A stretch of DNA of 59,516 nucleotides from an uncultured Verrucomicrobia subdivision 3 bacterium (GTDB taxonomy: Bacteria; Verrucomicrobiota; Verrucomicrobiia; Limisphaerales; UBA8199). Shown here one piece after another: positions 1 to 8,690 of the stretch (positions are counted from its first letter, which is position 1; the number at the start of each line of letters is the position of its first letter). The DNA is taken from contig CAIWMU010000160.1 in NCBI GenBank assembly GCA_903913865.1, forward strand, positions 1-59,516, given 5' to 3'. The notes beneath the pieces are model-generated. The model saw only the letters and a program-made list of their open reading frames with translations, had not been told where the DNA came from and ran no database searches. The translations under genes were made by a program, and so were the position numbers.

Positions 1-172
1 AAATTCAAGGCCCCGTTGTTGTCTCTGGGAAAACCCAACAAACGCAGACTAAAACGTATACGTAAACCTCTTACCTAAAACAATTTGCAAATGAAACCCT
101 CACCGGGATTATCGGCCTGTCAGGGGGGAACATCAGTCAGATGACGGGGATTAAGGGTTGGGGCCGGGGAAT

Positions 173-1294
173 TCAGCGGTTGTGGATGTGGGGGAATTGT
201 TCCTGGTGGCGGGCTAGGACGTGGAGGAGGGTGTCGAGCTGGGGGCGGGTGTGTTCGCTGGAGATGACGAAGCGGAAGTAGCCGCTGGCGGGGCCGCCGG
301 GGTATTTGATGAAGGGGGGGAGGATGCCTGCCTGCAGGAGTGCGCGGTTGAGGTGGGTGGCTTCGGAGGGGGACCGGGGGTGGATGGGGATGATGGGGCC
401 GGGTGTTTCCGGGACGGGAAATCCCGCGTTGCGGAGTCCGGTTTTCACCCGGGTTGCGTTGTTGTGGAGCCGGGTGAGGAATGACTTGCGGCGGCGGAGG
501 AGCCGGGAGGCGGCGAGGGCGCCGGCGAGGATGGGGAGGGGGGCGGGGGTGCTGCCGATGAAGAGGCGGCTTTTGCCCATGATCTGCCGCCGGAGGGCGC
601 GGGTGGCGAGGATGACACCGCCGCCTGCGCCGAACGATTTGCTGAGGGTGGCGGTCTGGATGATGCGTGTGCGGGGGACGCGGCAATGCTCCAGGGTTCC
701 GCGCCCGGTTTTCCCGAGAACACCGGCCCCGTGGGCATCATCGACGAGCAGGAGGGCGCTGGCGGGGAGGGCCTGCAGGTATTCCCGGAGGGGGGCCGCG
801 GCGCCATCGTTGGAGAACATGCCGTCCGTGAGGAGGATGAACCGGGCCGGGGCCGGAGTTTCCTGGATGATCCTGGCGACATCGGCGGGCTGGAGGTGTT
901 TGAAGGGGAGGATGGTGGCACCGAGCATTCCGGCGGCATCCTTGAGGGCCGGGTGGGCACTTTCATCGATGAGCGCGTGGGTGAAGGTGCCTGCGAGGGC
1001 CTGGGCGACGATCAGGTTTGTGAAGTAGCCCGCAGGGACGAGGAGGGCATCCGGCGCGCCGAAGAAGAGGCGAAGGGTCTGCTCGGTTTCCCCGAGGAGG
1101 GGGTGGTTCCCGGTGGTCATGCGGGAGGCGGAGACGGAGAGGCCGAACCGGGCGGCGGCGGTGCGGGCGGCCTCCACGATGGCAGGGTGGGAGGCCAGGC
1201 GGAAGTAATCGCAGCCGGAGAAGTAGGAAAGCTTTCGACCCTTGAGGAGCACATGGGTTTTATCGACCTGGCGCAGTTGCTCTGGTTCTTTCAT
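173..1294 (-). CDS. AONS-family PLP-dependent aminotransferase (8-amino-7-oxononanoate synthase-like)
   Basis: This is a fold-type I PLP enzyme of the alpha-oxoamine synthase group (BioF, KBL and related enzymes), which condense an amino acid with an acyl-CoA or acyl-ACP. The 373-residue protein shows the PLP-contacting segment V-D-D-A-H-G-A-G-V-L-G (D186, H188) and the Schiff-base lysine in T-L-S-K-S-F-G (K219). The frame stays open to 1525, but the extra 77 residues are low-complexity and unlike the family. I therefore start at the ATG at 1294, which gives the usual family N-terminus. No other biotin gene lies nearby, so a specific role in biotin synthesis cannot be claimed. The acyl substrate is unknown. 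The gene stands alone, divergent from the pyruvate phosphate dikinase gene, with about 290 bp between the two starts. Confidence 0.85.
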   Translation of the reverse strand: MKEPEQLRQVDKTHVLLKGRKLSYFSGCDYFRLASHPAIVEAARTAAARFGLSVSASRMTTGNHPLLGETEQTLRLFFGAPDALLVPAGYFTNLIVAQALAGTFTHALIDESAHPALKDAAGMLGATILPFKHLQPADVARIIQETPAPARFILLTDGMFSNDGAAAPLREYLQALPASALLLVDDAHGAGVLGKTGRGTLEHCRVPRTRIIQTATLSKSFGAGGGVILATRALRRQIMGKSRLFIGSTPAPLPILAGALAASRLLRRRKSFLTRLHNNATRVKTGLRNAGFPVPETPGPIIPIHPRSPSEATHLNRALLQAGILPPFIKYPGGPASGYFRFVISSEHTRPQLDTLLHVLARHQEQFPHIHNR

Positions 1295-1585
1295 CGGGGT
1301 GGAGGGTAGCTTGAGACGGGGTGTGGCGGCACCAAAAAAGAGGGCTTTGTGGAGGGCTTTTGGAGGGGGGAATGGCCGGGCGGGGCGGGTGGGTGGAAAA
1401 ATTCTGAATGACAGGGGTCGCCGGATTGTGTGGTGCAACAGATTGATGGTTAGTGGTTTGCGATGTAAACGGCAAGAAGGCGGGCTTTCAATAGTCCGTT
1501 GACAGATGTGGTCAGTTTGATACATTCGGTGTGCTGTTTCTTGGGAAATTCTCCATTGAAACCGTTTATTTGAATTGAATTAATT

Positions 1586-4564
1586 ATGGCTACGAACAAA
1601 CCCGAAAAATACGTTTATCTGTTTGGCAACAAAAAAGCCGACGGCAACGGCAGCATGAAGCCGCTGTTGGGTGGCAAAGGCGCGAACCTCGCGGAAATGA
1701 GCAGGATCGGTCTGCCGGTGCCCCCGGGATTCACCATCACGACCGAGGTCTGCACCTATTATTACGGCAACAAGAAGACCTACCCCAAGGTGCTGGATGC
1801 GCAGCTCCACGAGGGTGTTGCGTTCATTGAGAAGATCATGGGGACGAAGTTCGGCGACACGAAGGCGATGCCGCTGCTGGTCTCTGTACGTTCCGGTGCG
1901 CGGGATTCGATGCCCGGCATGATGGACACGATCCTGAACCTCGGTTTGAACGACAAGACTGTGCTGGCCCTCGTTGCGGCCACCAAGAATGAACGGTTTG
2001 CCTGGGATTGCTACCGCCGGTTCGTCCAGATGTATGGCGACGTGGTGATGGAAGTTCAAAAGGGCAAGGATGAGGATCATGAGCCGTTCGAAGTGGTGAT
2101 TCACGGGTTCAAGCATGAGAAATACCACGCCGATGTGGTAGATTCGAATCTGACCGCCGCGGACCAGCAGGAGCTGGTGAAGCGGTTCAAGGCGCTGATC
2201 AAGCAGCGCACCGGGAAGGAATTCCCGCAGGATCCGTGGAAGCAGCTTTTGGGTGCCGCCGGGGCGGTGTTCAGTTCCTGGATGAATGACCGGGCCAAAG
2301 TATATCGGCGGAAATACGGCATCCCCACTGAATGGGGAACTGCGGTGAACGTGCAGGCGATGGTTTATGGAAATACCGGTGACACCTCCGGATCCGGTGT
2401 GGCATTCACGCGGAATCCGGCGAATGGCGTCAACGAGTTTTATGGAGAATTCCTGATCAACGCCCAAGGAGAGGACGTTGTGGCCGGGGTGCGCACACCG
2501 GAGAAGGTTGCCGAATTGGCGAAGGTGATGCCGGCCGCCTACAAGGAGCTTGATGCGATCCGCAAGACGCTCGAGACGCACTTCAAGGATGTGCAGGATT
2601 TTGAGTTTACGATCCAGGAGGGGAAGGTGTTCATGCTCCAGACCCGGAATGGAAAGCGCACCGCTCTGGCGGCACTTAAAATTTCGATGGACATGGAGAA
2701 GGAGGGGATCATCGACTGGAAGACGGTGATCAAGCGGAATCCGGCGGACCAGATGGACCAGCTCCTTGCGCCGATTTTCGAGTCCAAGGCTGAATCGGCC
2801 GCCAGAGTGATCGCACGCGGGCTTCCCGCCGGTCCTGGAGCCGCCTCCGGGAAAATCTATTTGAACGCCGACCGTGCAGCTAGCGGTGCAGCCAAGAACG
2901 AGAAGGTTCTACTGGTTCGGGTAGAGACCACGCCTGAGGACCTTCGCGGCATGATCGCCTCGGAAGGCATTCTGACCGCCAAGGGGGGTGTCAGCTCACA
3001 CGCCGCGCTGGTTGCCCGCCAGATGGGCAAGGTCTGTGTGTGCGGTGCCGAAACGCTTCAGATTGATTACTCGGCCAAGACCCTGACGGTGGATGGACAG
3101 ACCTTCAAGGAAGGTGATTACCTTTCCATCAATGGTACTATTGGAACAGTATATGAAGGTCAGTTGCCGACCATGGACAGTGTTATTGTCCGGTCAGTCC
3201 TCGGGAAGTCGCCGGCTGACAAAAAGATCGAGGTCTGCGCCATGTATGCGACCCTGATGAACTGGTGCGCGAAGGTCACCAAACTCCAGGTCCGCACCAA
3301 CGCCGACACGCCGGAGCAGACACAGAACGCGATCGCGTTCGGTGCCACAGGCATCGGGCTCACGCGGACTGAGCACATGTTCTTTGAGGGCAACCGGATC
3401 GACGCCATGCGCGAAATGATCCTTGCCGAGGATAAAAAAGCTCGCGAGGTCGCCCTGGCGAAGTTGCTGCCCTTCCAGAGAAATGACTTCATCGGGATCT
3501 TCAAGGCCCTGAAGGGTTTCCCGGCCACCATCCGCTTCCTCGATCCACCGTTGCATGAGTTCCTCCCGCACGAGGCTGCCGCGCAGCAGGATCTGGCGAG
3601 GAAACTGGGCGTGCCTGTGGAGAACATCCAGAAGCGGGTTAAGGAACTCCATGAGCAGAACCCGATGTTGGGCTTTCGTGGCTGCCGCCTCGGGATTGTT
3701 TACAGCGAGATCTCGGAAATGCAGGCCCGGGCGGTGTTCGAAGCCGCTGCCGAGGTGCAGAAGGTCGGCATCAAGGTAAATCCGGAAGTGATGATCCCCC
3801 TCGTTGGCTTCAAGAGGGAACTGGATCTGCAGGTCGCCGTGGTGCATGCCGCCGCCAAGGCGGTCATGGCCGAGAAGAAGGTCAAGATCAGCTACATGGT
3901 GGGCACAATGATCGAAGTGCCCCGTGGCGCATTGACCGCCGACGAGATCGCCGAAACTGCCGAGTTCTTCAGCTTCGGCACGAACGACCTGACGCAGACC
4001 TGCATGGGCATGAGCCGTGACGATTCCGGCAGCTTCCTGCAACCCTACATCGAAGCGGATATCCTCAAGAAGAATCCGTTCGCCTCGATTGATCAGGCCG
4101 GCGTTGGCCAGCTCATCAAGATTGCTGTGGAGAAGGGGAACAAGACCCGGCCTGGCATCAAGCTTGGTATCTGCGGTGAACATGGTGGAGATCCTGAATC
4201 CGTCAAGTTCTGCCATCGCGCCGGTCTTACCTATGTGAGCTGCTCGCCGTTCCGCGTGCCGGTGGCCCGTCTGGCTGCCGCCCAAGCCGCCCTGGAAGAG
4301 GAGGCTGCGGCCGCCAAACCAGTGGCTGCCAAACCTGTGGCTGCCAAACCTGTGGCTGCCAAACCTGTGGCCACACAAGCCAAACTCGAAGCGGATACTG
4401 CGGATGCCAAGCCTGTGGATCGTCGGGCTTCCACACAACCCAAGCCCGAAAAGGAGGCTGTGGTCGCCAAGCCCGCAGCCCGACTTCGCCCGTCGGCTCG
4501 AATCCCTCTGCGGCTCGAAGACGAGAGGGCTGCGGCCGCGAGCCCGTTTGCCAGGAAGCGGTAA
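1586..4564 (+). CDS. ppdK: Pyruvate, phosphate dikinase with a repeat-rich C-terminal tail
   Basis: The enzyme interconverts pyruvate + ATP + Pi and phosphoenolpyruvate + AMP + PPi in the cytoplasm, linking glycolysis and gluconeogenesis. Domains run in the canonical order. The N-terminal ATP-grasp nucleotide-binding part begins [10 protein letters not shown]. The phosphohistidine domain has its swivelling histidine at about H472 in [12 protein letters not shown]. The PEP/pyruvate-binding barrel ends near residue 895 with [12 protein letters not shown], which carries the catalytic cysteine. The family is usually about 875-910 residues; this protein has 992. The excess is an Ala/Lys/Pro tail (about 900-992) containing four AAKPV repeats. 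All key residues are present, so the enzyme is probably active. The tail's role is unknown. Confidence 0.97.
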   Translation: MATNKPEKYVYLFGNKKADGNGSMKPLLGGKGANLAEMSRIGLPVPPGFTITTEVCTYYYGNKKTYPKVLDAQLHEGVAFIEKIMGTKFGDTKAMPLLVSVRSGARDSMPGMMDTILNLGLNDKTVLALVAATKNERFAWDCYRRFVQMYGDVVMEVQKGKDEDHEPFEVVIHGFKHEKYHADVVDSNLTAADQQELVKRFKALIKQRTGKEFPQDPWKQLLGAAGAVFSSWMNDRAKVYRRKYGIPTEWGTAVNVQAMVYGNTGDTSGSGVAFTRNPANGVNEFYGEFLINAQGEDVVAGVRTPEKVAELAKVMPAAYKELDAIRKTLETHFKDVQDFEFTIQEGKVFMLQTRNGKRTALAALKISMDMEKEGIIDWKTVIKRNPADQMDQLLAPIFESKAESAARVIARGLPAGPGAASGKIYLNADRAASGAAKNEKVLLVRVETTPEDLRGMIASEGILTAKGGVSSHAALVARQMGKVCVCGAETLQIDYSAKTLTVDGQTFKEGDYLSINGTIGTVYEGQLPTMDSVIVRSVLGKSPADKKIEVCAMYATLMNWCAKVTKLQVRTNADTPEQTQNAIAFGATGIGLTRTEHMFFEGNRIDAMREMILAEDKKAREVALAKLLPFQRNDFIGIFKALKGFPATIRFLDPPLHEFLPHEAAAQQDLARKLGVPVENIQKRVKELHEQNPMLGFRGCRLGIVYSEISEMQARAVFEAAAEVQKVGIKVNPEVMIPLVGFKRELDLQVAVVHAAAKAVMAEKKVKISYMVGTMIEVPRGALTADEIAETAEFFSFGTNDLTQTCMGMSRDDSGSFLQPYIEADILKKNPFASIDQAGVGQLIKIAVEKGNKTRPGIKLGICGEHGGDPESVKFCHRAGLTYVSCSPFRVPVARLAAAQAALEEEAAAAKPVAAKPVAAKPVAAKPVATQAKLEADTADAKPVDRRASTQPKPEKEAVVAKPAARLRPSARIPLRLEDERAAAASPFARKR
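4310..4369 (+). repeat. Four tandem 15-bp repeats inside ppdK
   Basis: Four consecutive 15-bp units with consensus GCTGCCAAACCTGTG encode AAKPV x4 (residues 909-928). The second, third and fourth units are identical and the first differs at two positions. More degenerate A-K-P copies follow in the same tail. Being a multiple of three, copy-number change would lengthen or shorten the tail without breaking the frame. Confidence 0.9.
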
Positions 4565-4605
4565 GCCGCACGCTGCAACACGGTCCATCGCATGGACCGG
4601 ATTTC

Positions 4606-4640
4606 AGGCCGCCCCGGGCAACCGGGGCGGCCTTTGTGTT
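4606..4640 (+). terminator. Rho-independent terminator after ppdK
   Basis: A perfect 12-bp GC-rich stem (4606-4617 with 4622-4633, loop GCAA) is followed by a T-rich tail TTGTGTT. A second, smaller perfect hairpin (CGGTCCAT with ATGGACCG, 4581-4599) lies just upstream. The tail runs directly into the promoter of the next gene. Confidence 0.8.
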
Positions 4641-4666
4641 GACAGGATTGAAATTTCTGTTATTAC
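4639..4666 (+). promoter_or_regulatory. Sigma70-like promoter of the GbsR/MarR-type regulator
   Basis: A perfect -35 box TTGACA (4639-4644) lies 16 bp upstream of TATTAC (4661-4666). Transcription would begin about 4672-4674, only a few bases before the ATG at 4677, so the message may be nearly leaderless. The -10 region lies inside the palindrome at 4654-4671, as expected for an autorepressed promoter. Confidence 0.5.
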
Positions 4667-4671
4667 AGAAA
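4654..4671. promoter_or_regulatory. Palindromic operator upstream of the regulator gene
   Basis: TTTCTGTTATTACAGAAA is a near-perfect 18-bp inverted repeat (8 of 9 half-site positions match). A related site occurs at 5210-5227 before the following gene. MarR/GbsR-type dimers usually bind such sites near their own promoter. Assigning it to this regulator is inference from position and symmetry. Confidence 0.6.
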
Positions 4672-4676
4672 GAAAG

Positions 4677-5192
4677 ATGGATGCGTTGGTGACAAAAATG
4701 GTCCTGCACTGGGGGGAGATGGGCGCCCGGTGGGGGATCAACCGGACTGCGGCCCAGATCCATGCCCTGCTGCACTTCACGGGCAGGGCCTGGCCTGCGG
4801 ATGAGATCTGCACAGAACTCGGGGTGGCCCGGTCCCACGTGAGCAACAGCCTCAAGGAGTTGCAGTCCTGGGGGGTTGTCCACCCGCTGCACATCATGGG
4901 GGAGCGCCGCGAGCATTTCCAGTCGATCAAGGGGATCTGGGAGCTGTTCGAACTGCTCCTGGATGAGCGGAAGCGGCGGGAGGTGGATCCCACGCTCAAG
5001 GCGTTGCGCGAGGCCACGGCCGCGATGGGCGGGGAGCAGGAGGTGGATCCGCAGTTCAAGACGGCCGTCGCCGAGATGTTGTCCTTCTTTGAAATGATGG
5101 ATGCCTGGTATGGGGACATCCGGCGCATGCCGCTGGAAACCCGGGTGAAGCTGGTGAAGTCGGGCGCGAAGCTGGCACGGTGGTTGCGATAA
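4677..5192 (+). CDS. GbsR/MarR-family winged-helix transcriptional regulator
   Basis: This is a 171-residue DNA-binding protein. A winged helix-turn-helix occupies roughly residues 20-80 (A-D-E-I-C-T-E-L-G-V-A-R-S-H-V-S-N-S-L-K-E-L), followed by the typical G-V-V wing and a helical C-terminal dimerisation half. Length and layout fit the GbsR/MarR family. The frame extends upstream into the ppdK terminator, so I start at the ATG at 4677, which follows GAAAGAAAG and gives a normal N-terminus. The gene sits 45 bp before an SDR-type gene, and both are preceded by the same palindrome. This suggests it represses itself and its neighbour. The ligand is unknown. GbsR proper senses choline, but no betaine genes are seen here. 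Confidence 0.85.
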   Translation: MDALVTKMVLHWGEMGARWGINRTAAQIHALLHFTGRAWPADEICTELGVARSHVSNSLKELQSWGVVHPLHIMGERREHFQSIKGIWELFELLLDERKRREVDPTLKALREATAAMGGEQEVDPQFKTAVAEMLSFFEMMDAWYGDIRRMPLETRVKLVKSGAKLARWLR

Positions 5193-5209
5193 TTTTTTTT
5201 GAGTTGAGA

Positions 5210-5227
5210 TTTCACTAATTACAGAAA
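5210..5227. promoter_or_regulatory. Second copy of the operator, upstream of the SDR gene
   Basis: TTTCACTAATTACAGAAA shares its complete right half-site with the palindrome at 4654-4671 and matches the symmetric left half at 7 of 9 positions. It ends 10 bp before the start codon at 5238, so a bound regulator would block transcription or initiation of that gene. Confidence 0.5.
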
Positions 5228-5237
5228 GAAAAGAAAT

Positions 5238-6170
5238 ATGATAAAAATCGTTACAGGCGGCTTCGGGTTCTCCGGCCAGATCATCGCCCGCAAATTACTG
5301 GAGGCGGGACTCAAAGTCAGGACCCTCACGAACTCCCCGGACCGGGAGAGCCTGCTCCGGGGGAGGATTGAGGTGGCTCCGCTCTGTTTTGAGGATCCGG
5401 AGCGGCTGGCGCGGAATCTGGCCGGGGCGGATGTGCTCTACAACACCTACTGGGTGCGGTTCAACCATGGGACGTTCAATCATTCGGGCGCGGTCGAGAA
5501 CACACGGATCCTCTTTGCGGCGGCCAGGAGGGCCGGGATCCGCAAGATCGTGCATGTGAGCATCACGAACCCGGACGAGCATTCCGATCTGGAGTATTTT
5601 GCGGGGAAGGGAAGGCTGGAACGGGAGTTGAGGGAGAGCGGGCTGGAGTATGGGATACTGAGGCCTGCGGTGCTGTTCGGTCCCGGGGATATCCTGATCA
5701 ACAACATCGCGTGGGCCTTGCGGCGGTTTCCCGCGTTTGCCCTGTTCGGGGATGCCCGGTACCGGTTGCAGCCGATCTTTGTTGAGGATTTCGCCGAGCT
5801 GGCGGTGCGGGAGGGGAGTGCTGCAGGGAGCCGGGTGGTGGAGGCGATCGGCCCGGAGAGTTTCACCTACGAGGAGCTGGTGCGGATGGTGGGGCGGAGG
5901 ATCGGGCGGGAGCGTCCGATGCTGCATGTGCCGCCCGGTTTGGGTCATGCCGCCGCCAGTCTCATCGGCTGGTGGATGAAGGACCGTTTCCTGACCCGGG
6001 AGGAGATCACCGGCCTGATGAGGGATCTGCTGCATGTGGATGCGCCCGCAGCAGGGTGGACGCGTCTCACAGAATGGGTTGGGGCCCATGCGGACGGGCT
6101 GGGTCGGACCTATGCGAGCGAGCTGGGGCGGAGGGGGAGGGGATGTCACGCGAAGACGCGAAGACGCTAA
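5238..6170 (+). CDS. NAD(P)-binding epimerase/dehydratase-like (atypical SDR) protein
   Basis: This is a Rossmann-fold protein of about 310 residues. The dinucleotide-binding loop is at the extreme N-terminus (V-T-G-G-F-G-F-S-G-Q-I). Later sections resemble NmrA/NDUFA9-type atypical SDRs: V-H-V-S-I-T-N-P, an L-R-P-A-V-L-F-G-P-G-D segment and a Q-P-I-F-V-E-D-F-A-E-L segment. A classical Y-x-x-x-K pair is not obvious, so it may bind nucleotide without being a normal dehydrogenase. It lies directly downstream of the GbsR/MarR-type regulator and shares its operator, so the two probably form a regulated pair. The last nine or so residues are encoded by a short repeat (6146-6171) found elsewhere in the window, so the C-terminus may have been altered by that element. 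Confidence 0.8.
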   Translation: MIKIVTGGFGFSGQIIARKLLEAGLKVRTLTNSPDRESLLRGRIEVAPLCFEDPERLARNLAGADVLYNTYWVRFNHGTFNHSGAVENTRILFAAARRAGIRKIVHVSITNPDEHSDLEYFAGKGRLERELRESGLEYGILRPAVLFGPGDILINNIAWALRRFPAFALFGDARYRLQPIFVEDFAELAVREGSAAGSRVVEAIGPESFTYEELVRMVGRRIGRERPMLHVPPGLGHAAASLIGWWMKDRFLTREEITGLMRDLLHVDAPAAGWTRLTEWVGAHADGLGRTYASELGRRGRGCHAKTRRR

Positions 6171-6171
6171 G
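6146..6171 (+). repeat. Short ACGCGAAGACGCGAAG dispersed repeat, copy 1
   Basis: The segment is built from CACGCGAAGACGCGAAGACG and resembles CACACGAAGACACGAAGAG at 30502-30520. It provides the 3' end and stop codon of the SDR gene. Its function is unknown. Calling it a dispersed family rests on only two copies in this window. Confidence 0.5.
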
Positions 6172-6418
6172 GGGGGGAAGGCGATCGCGGTTGGGCGTTG
6201 ACCGGTTTCCCGCGAGTTCGGTCACTGTTTAGGCCGGCTGGGGCCGGACTCAACAGATGAGAACTGACCCCATCGCTCCGGGGGGGATGGGTTGTCCGCA
6301 GATGACGTTGATGGGGATTGAACAGAAGCGAATGAAGGGAACAAAGACCTTTTCGGACTTCGTTTCCTTTGTGGGCTTCTGTGGAAAATCTGATGGCTGT
6401 TTTACAGCGAAGGGTGTC

Positions 6419-8392
6419 CTACGTTTCCCCTGAGACGTCGAGTTCGGCGAGGCGGGTGGCGGCCTGTTCCCATTCGGGATTCACCTCGTCGAGACGGTTT
6501 TGGATCTCAACGAGTTCACGGTTGAGATGGGAGGCGAGGCCCGGTTTTTCGTAGGTGGCGGCGCTTTCCAGTTCGGTGACGATTTTCGCCTGGCGCGCCT
6601 CGAGCTGGAGGATCTCCGTTTCGAGTTTCTGCACGACCAGCTGGCGGGTTTTGCGCTCCTTGGATTTCATCTGGCGCTCCTCGGCCTCCTGACGCTTCTG
6701 ATCCTTGCGCGAGGCTGGATTTGAGGCCATGGCAGAACGGGGATCCTGTGTGCCGGGCCGGCCGCCCGTCAGAGATCCGGCGGTGAGGGCCGCCCGCTCG
6801 GAGAGGGCTTTGTTTTTGTCGAGGTAGTATTGGTATCCGCCGGGATAATGGGTCAGTTTTCCGGCGTTGACGTGGATGACGTGGTTTGCGAGGGCGCGGA
6901 TGAAATAGACGTCGTGGCTGATGAAAATGAGGGTGCCTTCGAACTGATCCAGGGCGAAAGCGAGGGCGTCGATGCTGGACATGTCCAGGTGGGTGGTCGG
7001 CTCATCCATGAGGAGGAGGTTGGGCGGGTCGAGCAGGATTTTGACGAGGGCGAGGCGGCTTTTTTCGCCACCGCTCAGGACGCTCACCCGTTTGAAGACA
7101 TCATCGCCCCGGAAGAGGAAGCAGCCGAGAAGGGTGCGGACAAATTGTTCCGTGAGTCGTTGCGGGGTGTCGAACGCCTCCTCGAGCACGGTGTTCTGCG
7201 GGTTCAGCATGTCCACCCGGTATTGGGAATAATACCCGGCCTTGACGTTGTGGCCGAGGATGCGCTCCCCGGTGCCCGGGGTGAGGACTCCGGCGAGGAT
7301 TTTGAGCAGGGTGGATTTTCCGGCGCCGTTTGGCCCGACCAGCACCGTCCGTTGGCCCCGTTCTGCCTTGAATTCGATGCCGCGATAGACCACGTTTTCC
7401 CCGTAGGCGTGGTGGATGTTCTCGAGCGTGATGACTTTCAGCCCGCTGCGCTGGGGTTGTGGAAACTGGAAATCGAGTTTGCGGTTGTCATCCTCCGGTG
7501 CCTCGATCTTCTCCATGCGATCGATCTGCTTGAGCTTGGACTGAGCCTGGGCGGCCTTGGTGTTCTTGGCCCGGAACCGGTTGACGAAATCCATGAGGCG
7601 GCCGATCTCCCGCTCCTGATGCTTATAGGCGGCCGCAAGCTGCTGCTCCTGGGCCTCCCGCTGGACCAGATACTCGTCGTAATTCCCACGGTAGCGGATC
7701 AGCTTGGACTGGCGGATCTCGATGATGCTTCCCACCAGCTCGTTCAGGAATTCGCGGTCGTGGGAGATGAGGACGATGGCCCCGGGATAGGACTTGAGAT
7801 ACCCCTGAAACCAGAGGAGGGCCTCAAGGTCCAGATGGTTCGTTGGTTCATCCAGCAGCAGAAGATCCGGCTCCATGGTGAGGAGCCGGGCCAGATGCGC
7901 GCGCATGACCCAGCCGCCGCTCATTTCACGGGCGGGGCGGTCCATGTCGCGATCCCGGAAGCTCAATCCGGCCAGAATCTGCCTGGCCTTGGCTTCAAGG
8001 CGGTATCCCCCCAATTCGTTGAATCGGTCGTGCACGTTGTCGTGAACGGTCTCCGGGTGGAGCGCTTCGACCGGGTGGTCGGCGTCCCACGCCTTGAGGA
8101 TGCGCCTCAGCTGGGTGAATTCCGGGCTGACGGAGGCGGCCAGTTCGATGACTGTTTCATCCCCGACGGGGGCACTTTCCTGCGGGAGATATCCGAATTT
8201 GACGCCCCGCTCGAGGGTGATCAGACCTTCATCGGCCTGTTCCTCGCCGAGGATGATGGAAAAGAGGGTCGATTTCCCGGCACCGTTCGGGCCGACCAGA
8301 CCGATGCGGTCCCCGCGATTTGCCTGCAGAGTGGCATCTGCAAACAGCACCCGATCGCCATAGGATTTGGATATGCCTGAAAGTGTTAACAT
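6419..8392 (-). CDS. ABC-F family ATPase (ribosome-associated type)
   Basis: This 657-residue protein has two ABC nucleotide-binding domains and no membrane segments, the layout of ABC-F translation factors (Uup, EttA, YheS and antibiotic-resistance relatives). Each half has a Walker A motif G-P-N-G-A-G-K-S-T (near residues 35 and 350). Signature and Walker B sequences are M-S-G-G...L-L-L-D-E-P-T-N-H-L-D and L-S-G-G-E-K-S-R-L-A...L-L-M-D-E-P-T-T-H-L-D. A charged linker separates the halves, and a C-terminal coiled-coil-like charged stretch (about 565-640) resembles Uup-type tails. By family knowledge it acts on ribosomes with ATP hydrolysis. Whether it is housekeeping or resistance-type cannot be told from sequence alone. 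It is a single gene with a divergent upstream region. Confidence 0.92.
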   Translation of the reverse strand: MLTLSGISKSYGDRVLFADATLQANRGDRIGLVGPNGAGKSTLFSIILGEEQADEGLITLERGVKFGYLPQESAPVGDETVIELAASVSPEFTQLRRILKAWDADHPVEALHPETVHDNVHDRFNELGGYRLEAKARQILAGLSFRDRDMDRPAREMSGGWVMRAHLARLLTMEPDLLLLDEPTNHLDLEALLWFQGYLKSYPGAIVLISHDREFLNELVGSIIEIRQSKLIRYRGNYDEYLVQREAQEQQLAAAYKHQEREIGRLMDFVNRFRAKNTKAAQAQSKLKQIDRMEKIEAPEDDNRKLDFQFPQPQRSGLKVITLENIHHAYGENVVYRGIEFKAERGQRTVLVGPNGAGKSTLLKILAGVLTPGTGERILGHNVKAGYYSQYRVDMLNPQNTVLEEAFDTPQRLTEQFVRTLLGCFLFRGDDVFKRVSVLSGGEKSRLALVKILLDPPNLLLMDEPTTHLDMSSIDALAFALDQFEGTLIFISHDVYFIRALANHVIHVNAGKLTHYPGGYQYYLDKNKALSERAALTAGSLTGGRPGTQDPRSAMASNPASRKDQKRQEAEERQMKSKERKTRQLVVQKLETEILQLEARQAKIVTELESAATYEKPGLASHLNRELVEIQNRLDEVNPEWEQAATRLAELDVSGET

Positions 8393-8534
8393 CGAACGTC
8401 AAGTATAAGCAGAATCGGGGCATCAATACAAGCACGGTGAGGAGAGGGAAAAGCGGGGATGGCAGGGTCCATCCCGGGCGCGAAGCCGGACTGCCTGAGG
8501 GCGGCACCACATGGGGCGCCGGGGAAGGGGCTCG

Positions 8535-8684
8535 TCAACGGGGCGTGGAGTTGGTTGCCGGGGTTGGGCTACCGGGCTGTGTGGCGGTGGCGGGCTGGCC
8601 CATGAATGCGAGGATCGCAAACACGAAGGTGCCGAGGGAGAGGCCCAGCATGAGCCAGATTGCCAGCTTGTGGGAGAACTTCAT
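8535..8684 (-). CDS. 49-residue single-pass membrane protein behind the rhomboid gene
   Basis: A short open frame begins 6 bp after the stop codon of the rhomboid gene on the same strand. It encodes M-K-F-S-H-K-L followed by one strongly hydrophobic segment (A-I-W-L-M-L-G-L-S-L-G-T-F-V-F-A-I-L-A-F) and a short Pro/Thr/Ala tail ending in R. The positive-inside start, the single transmembrane helix and the coupling to the upstream gene support a real gene. No family is recognised. It could be a small subunit or regulator of the rhomboid protease, but that is inference from position alone. Confidence 0.55.
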   Translation of the reverse strand: MKFSHKLAIWLMLGLSLGTFVFAILAFMGQPATATQPGSPTPATNSTPR

Positions 8685-8690
8685 GGGGAT

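Noticed and set aside
49-65. A 17-base sequence CTAAAACGTATACGTAA that recurs at 58556-58572 with one mismatch, considered as an att-like direct repeat
   Set aside because: In 59 kb several such pairs are expected by chance, and the sites have no other shared context.
3194-4588. A 464-residue open frame antisense to ppdK, and similarly large ones antisense to the ABC-F, sialidase-like and GH2 genes (6830-8380, 12330-13463, 45574-47166)
   Set aside because: They mirror the codon structure of well-supported genes in GC-rich DNA and show no signal peptide, motif or fold of their own.
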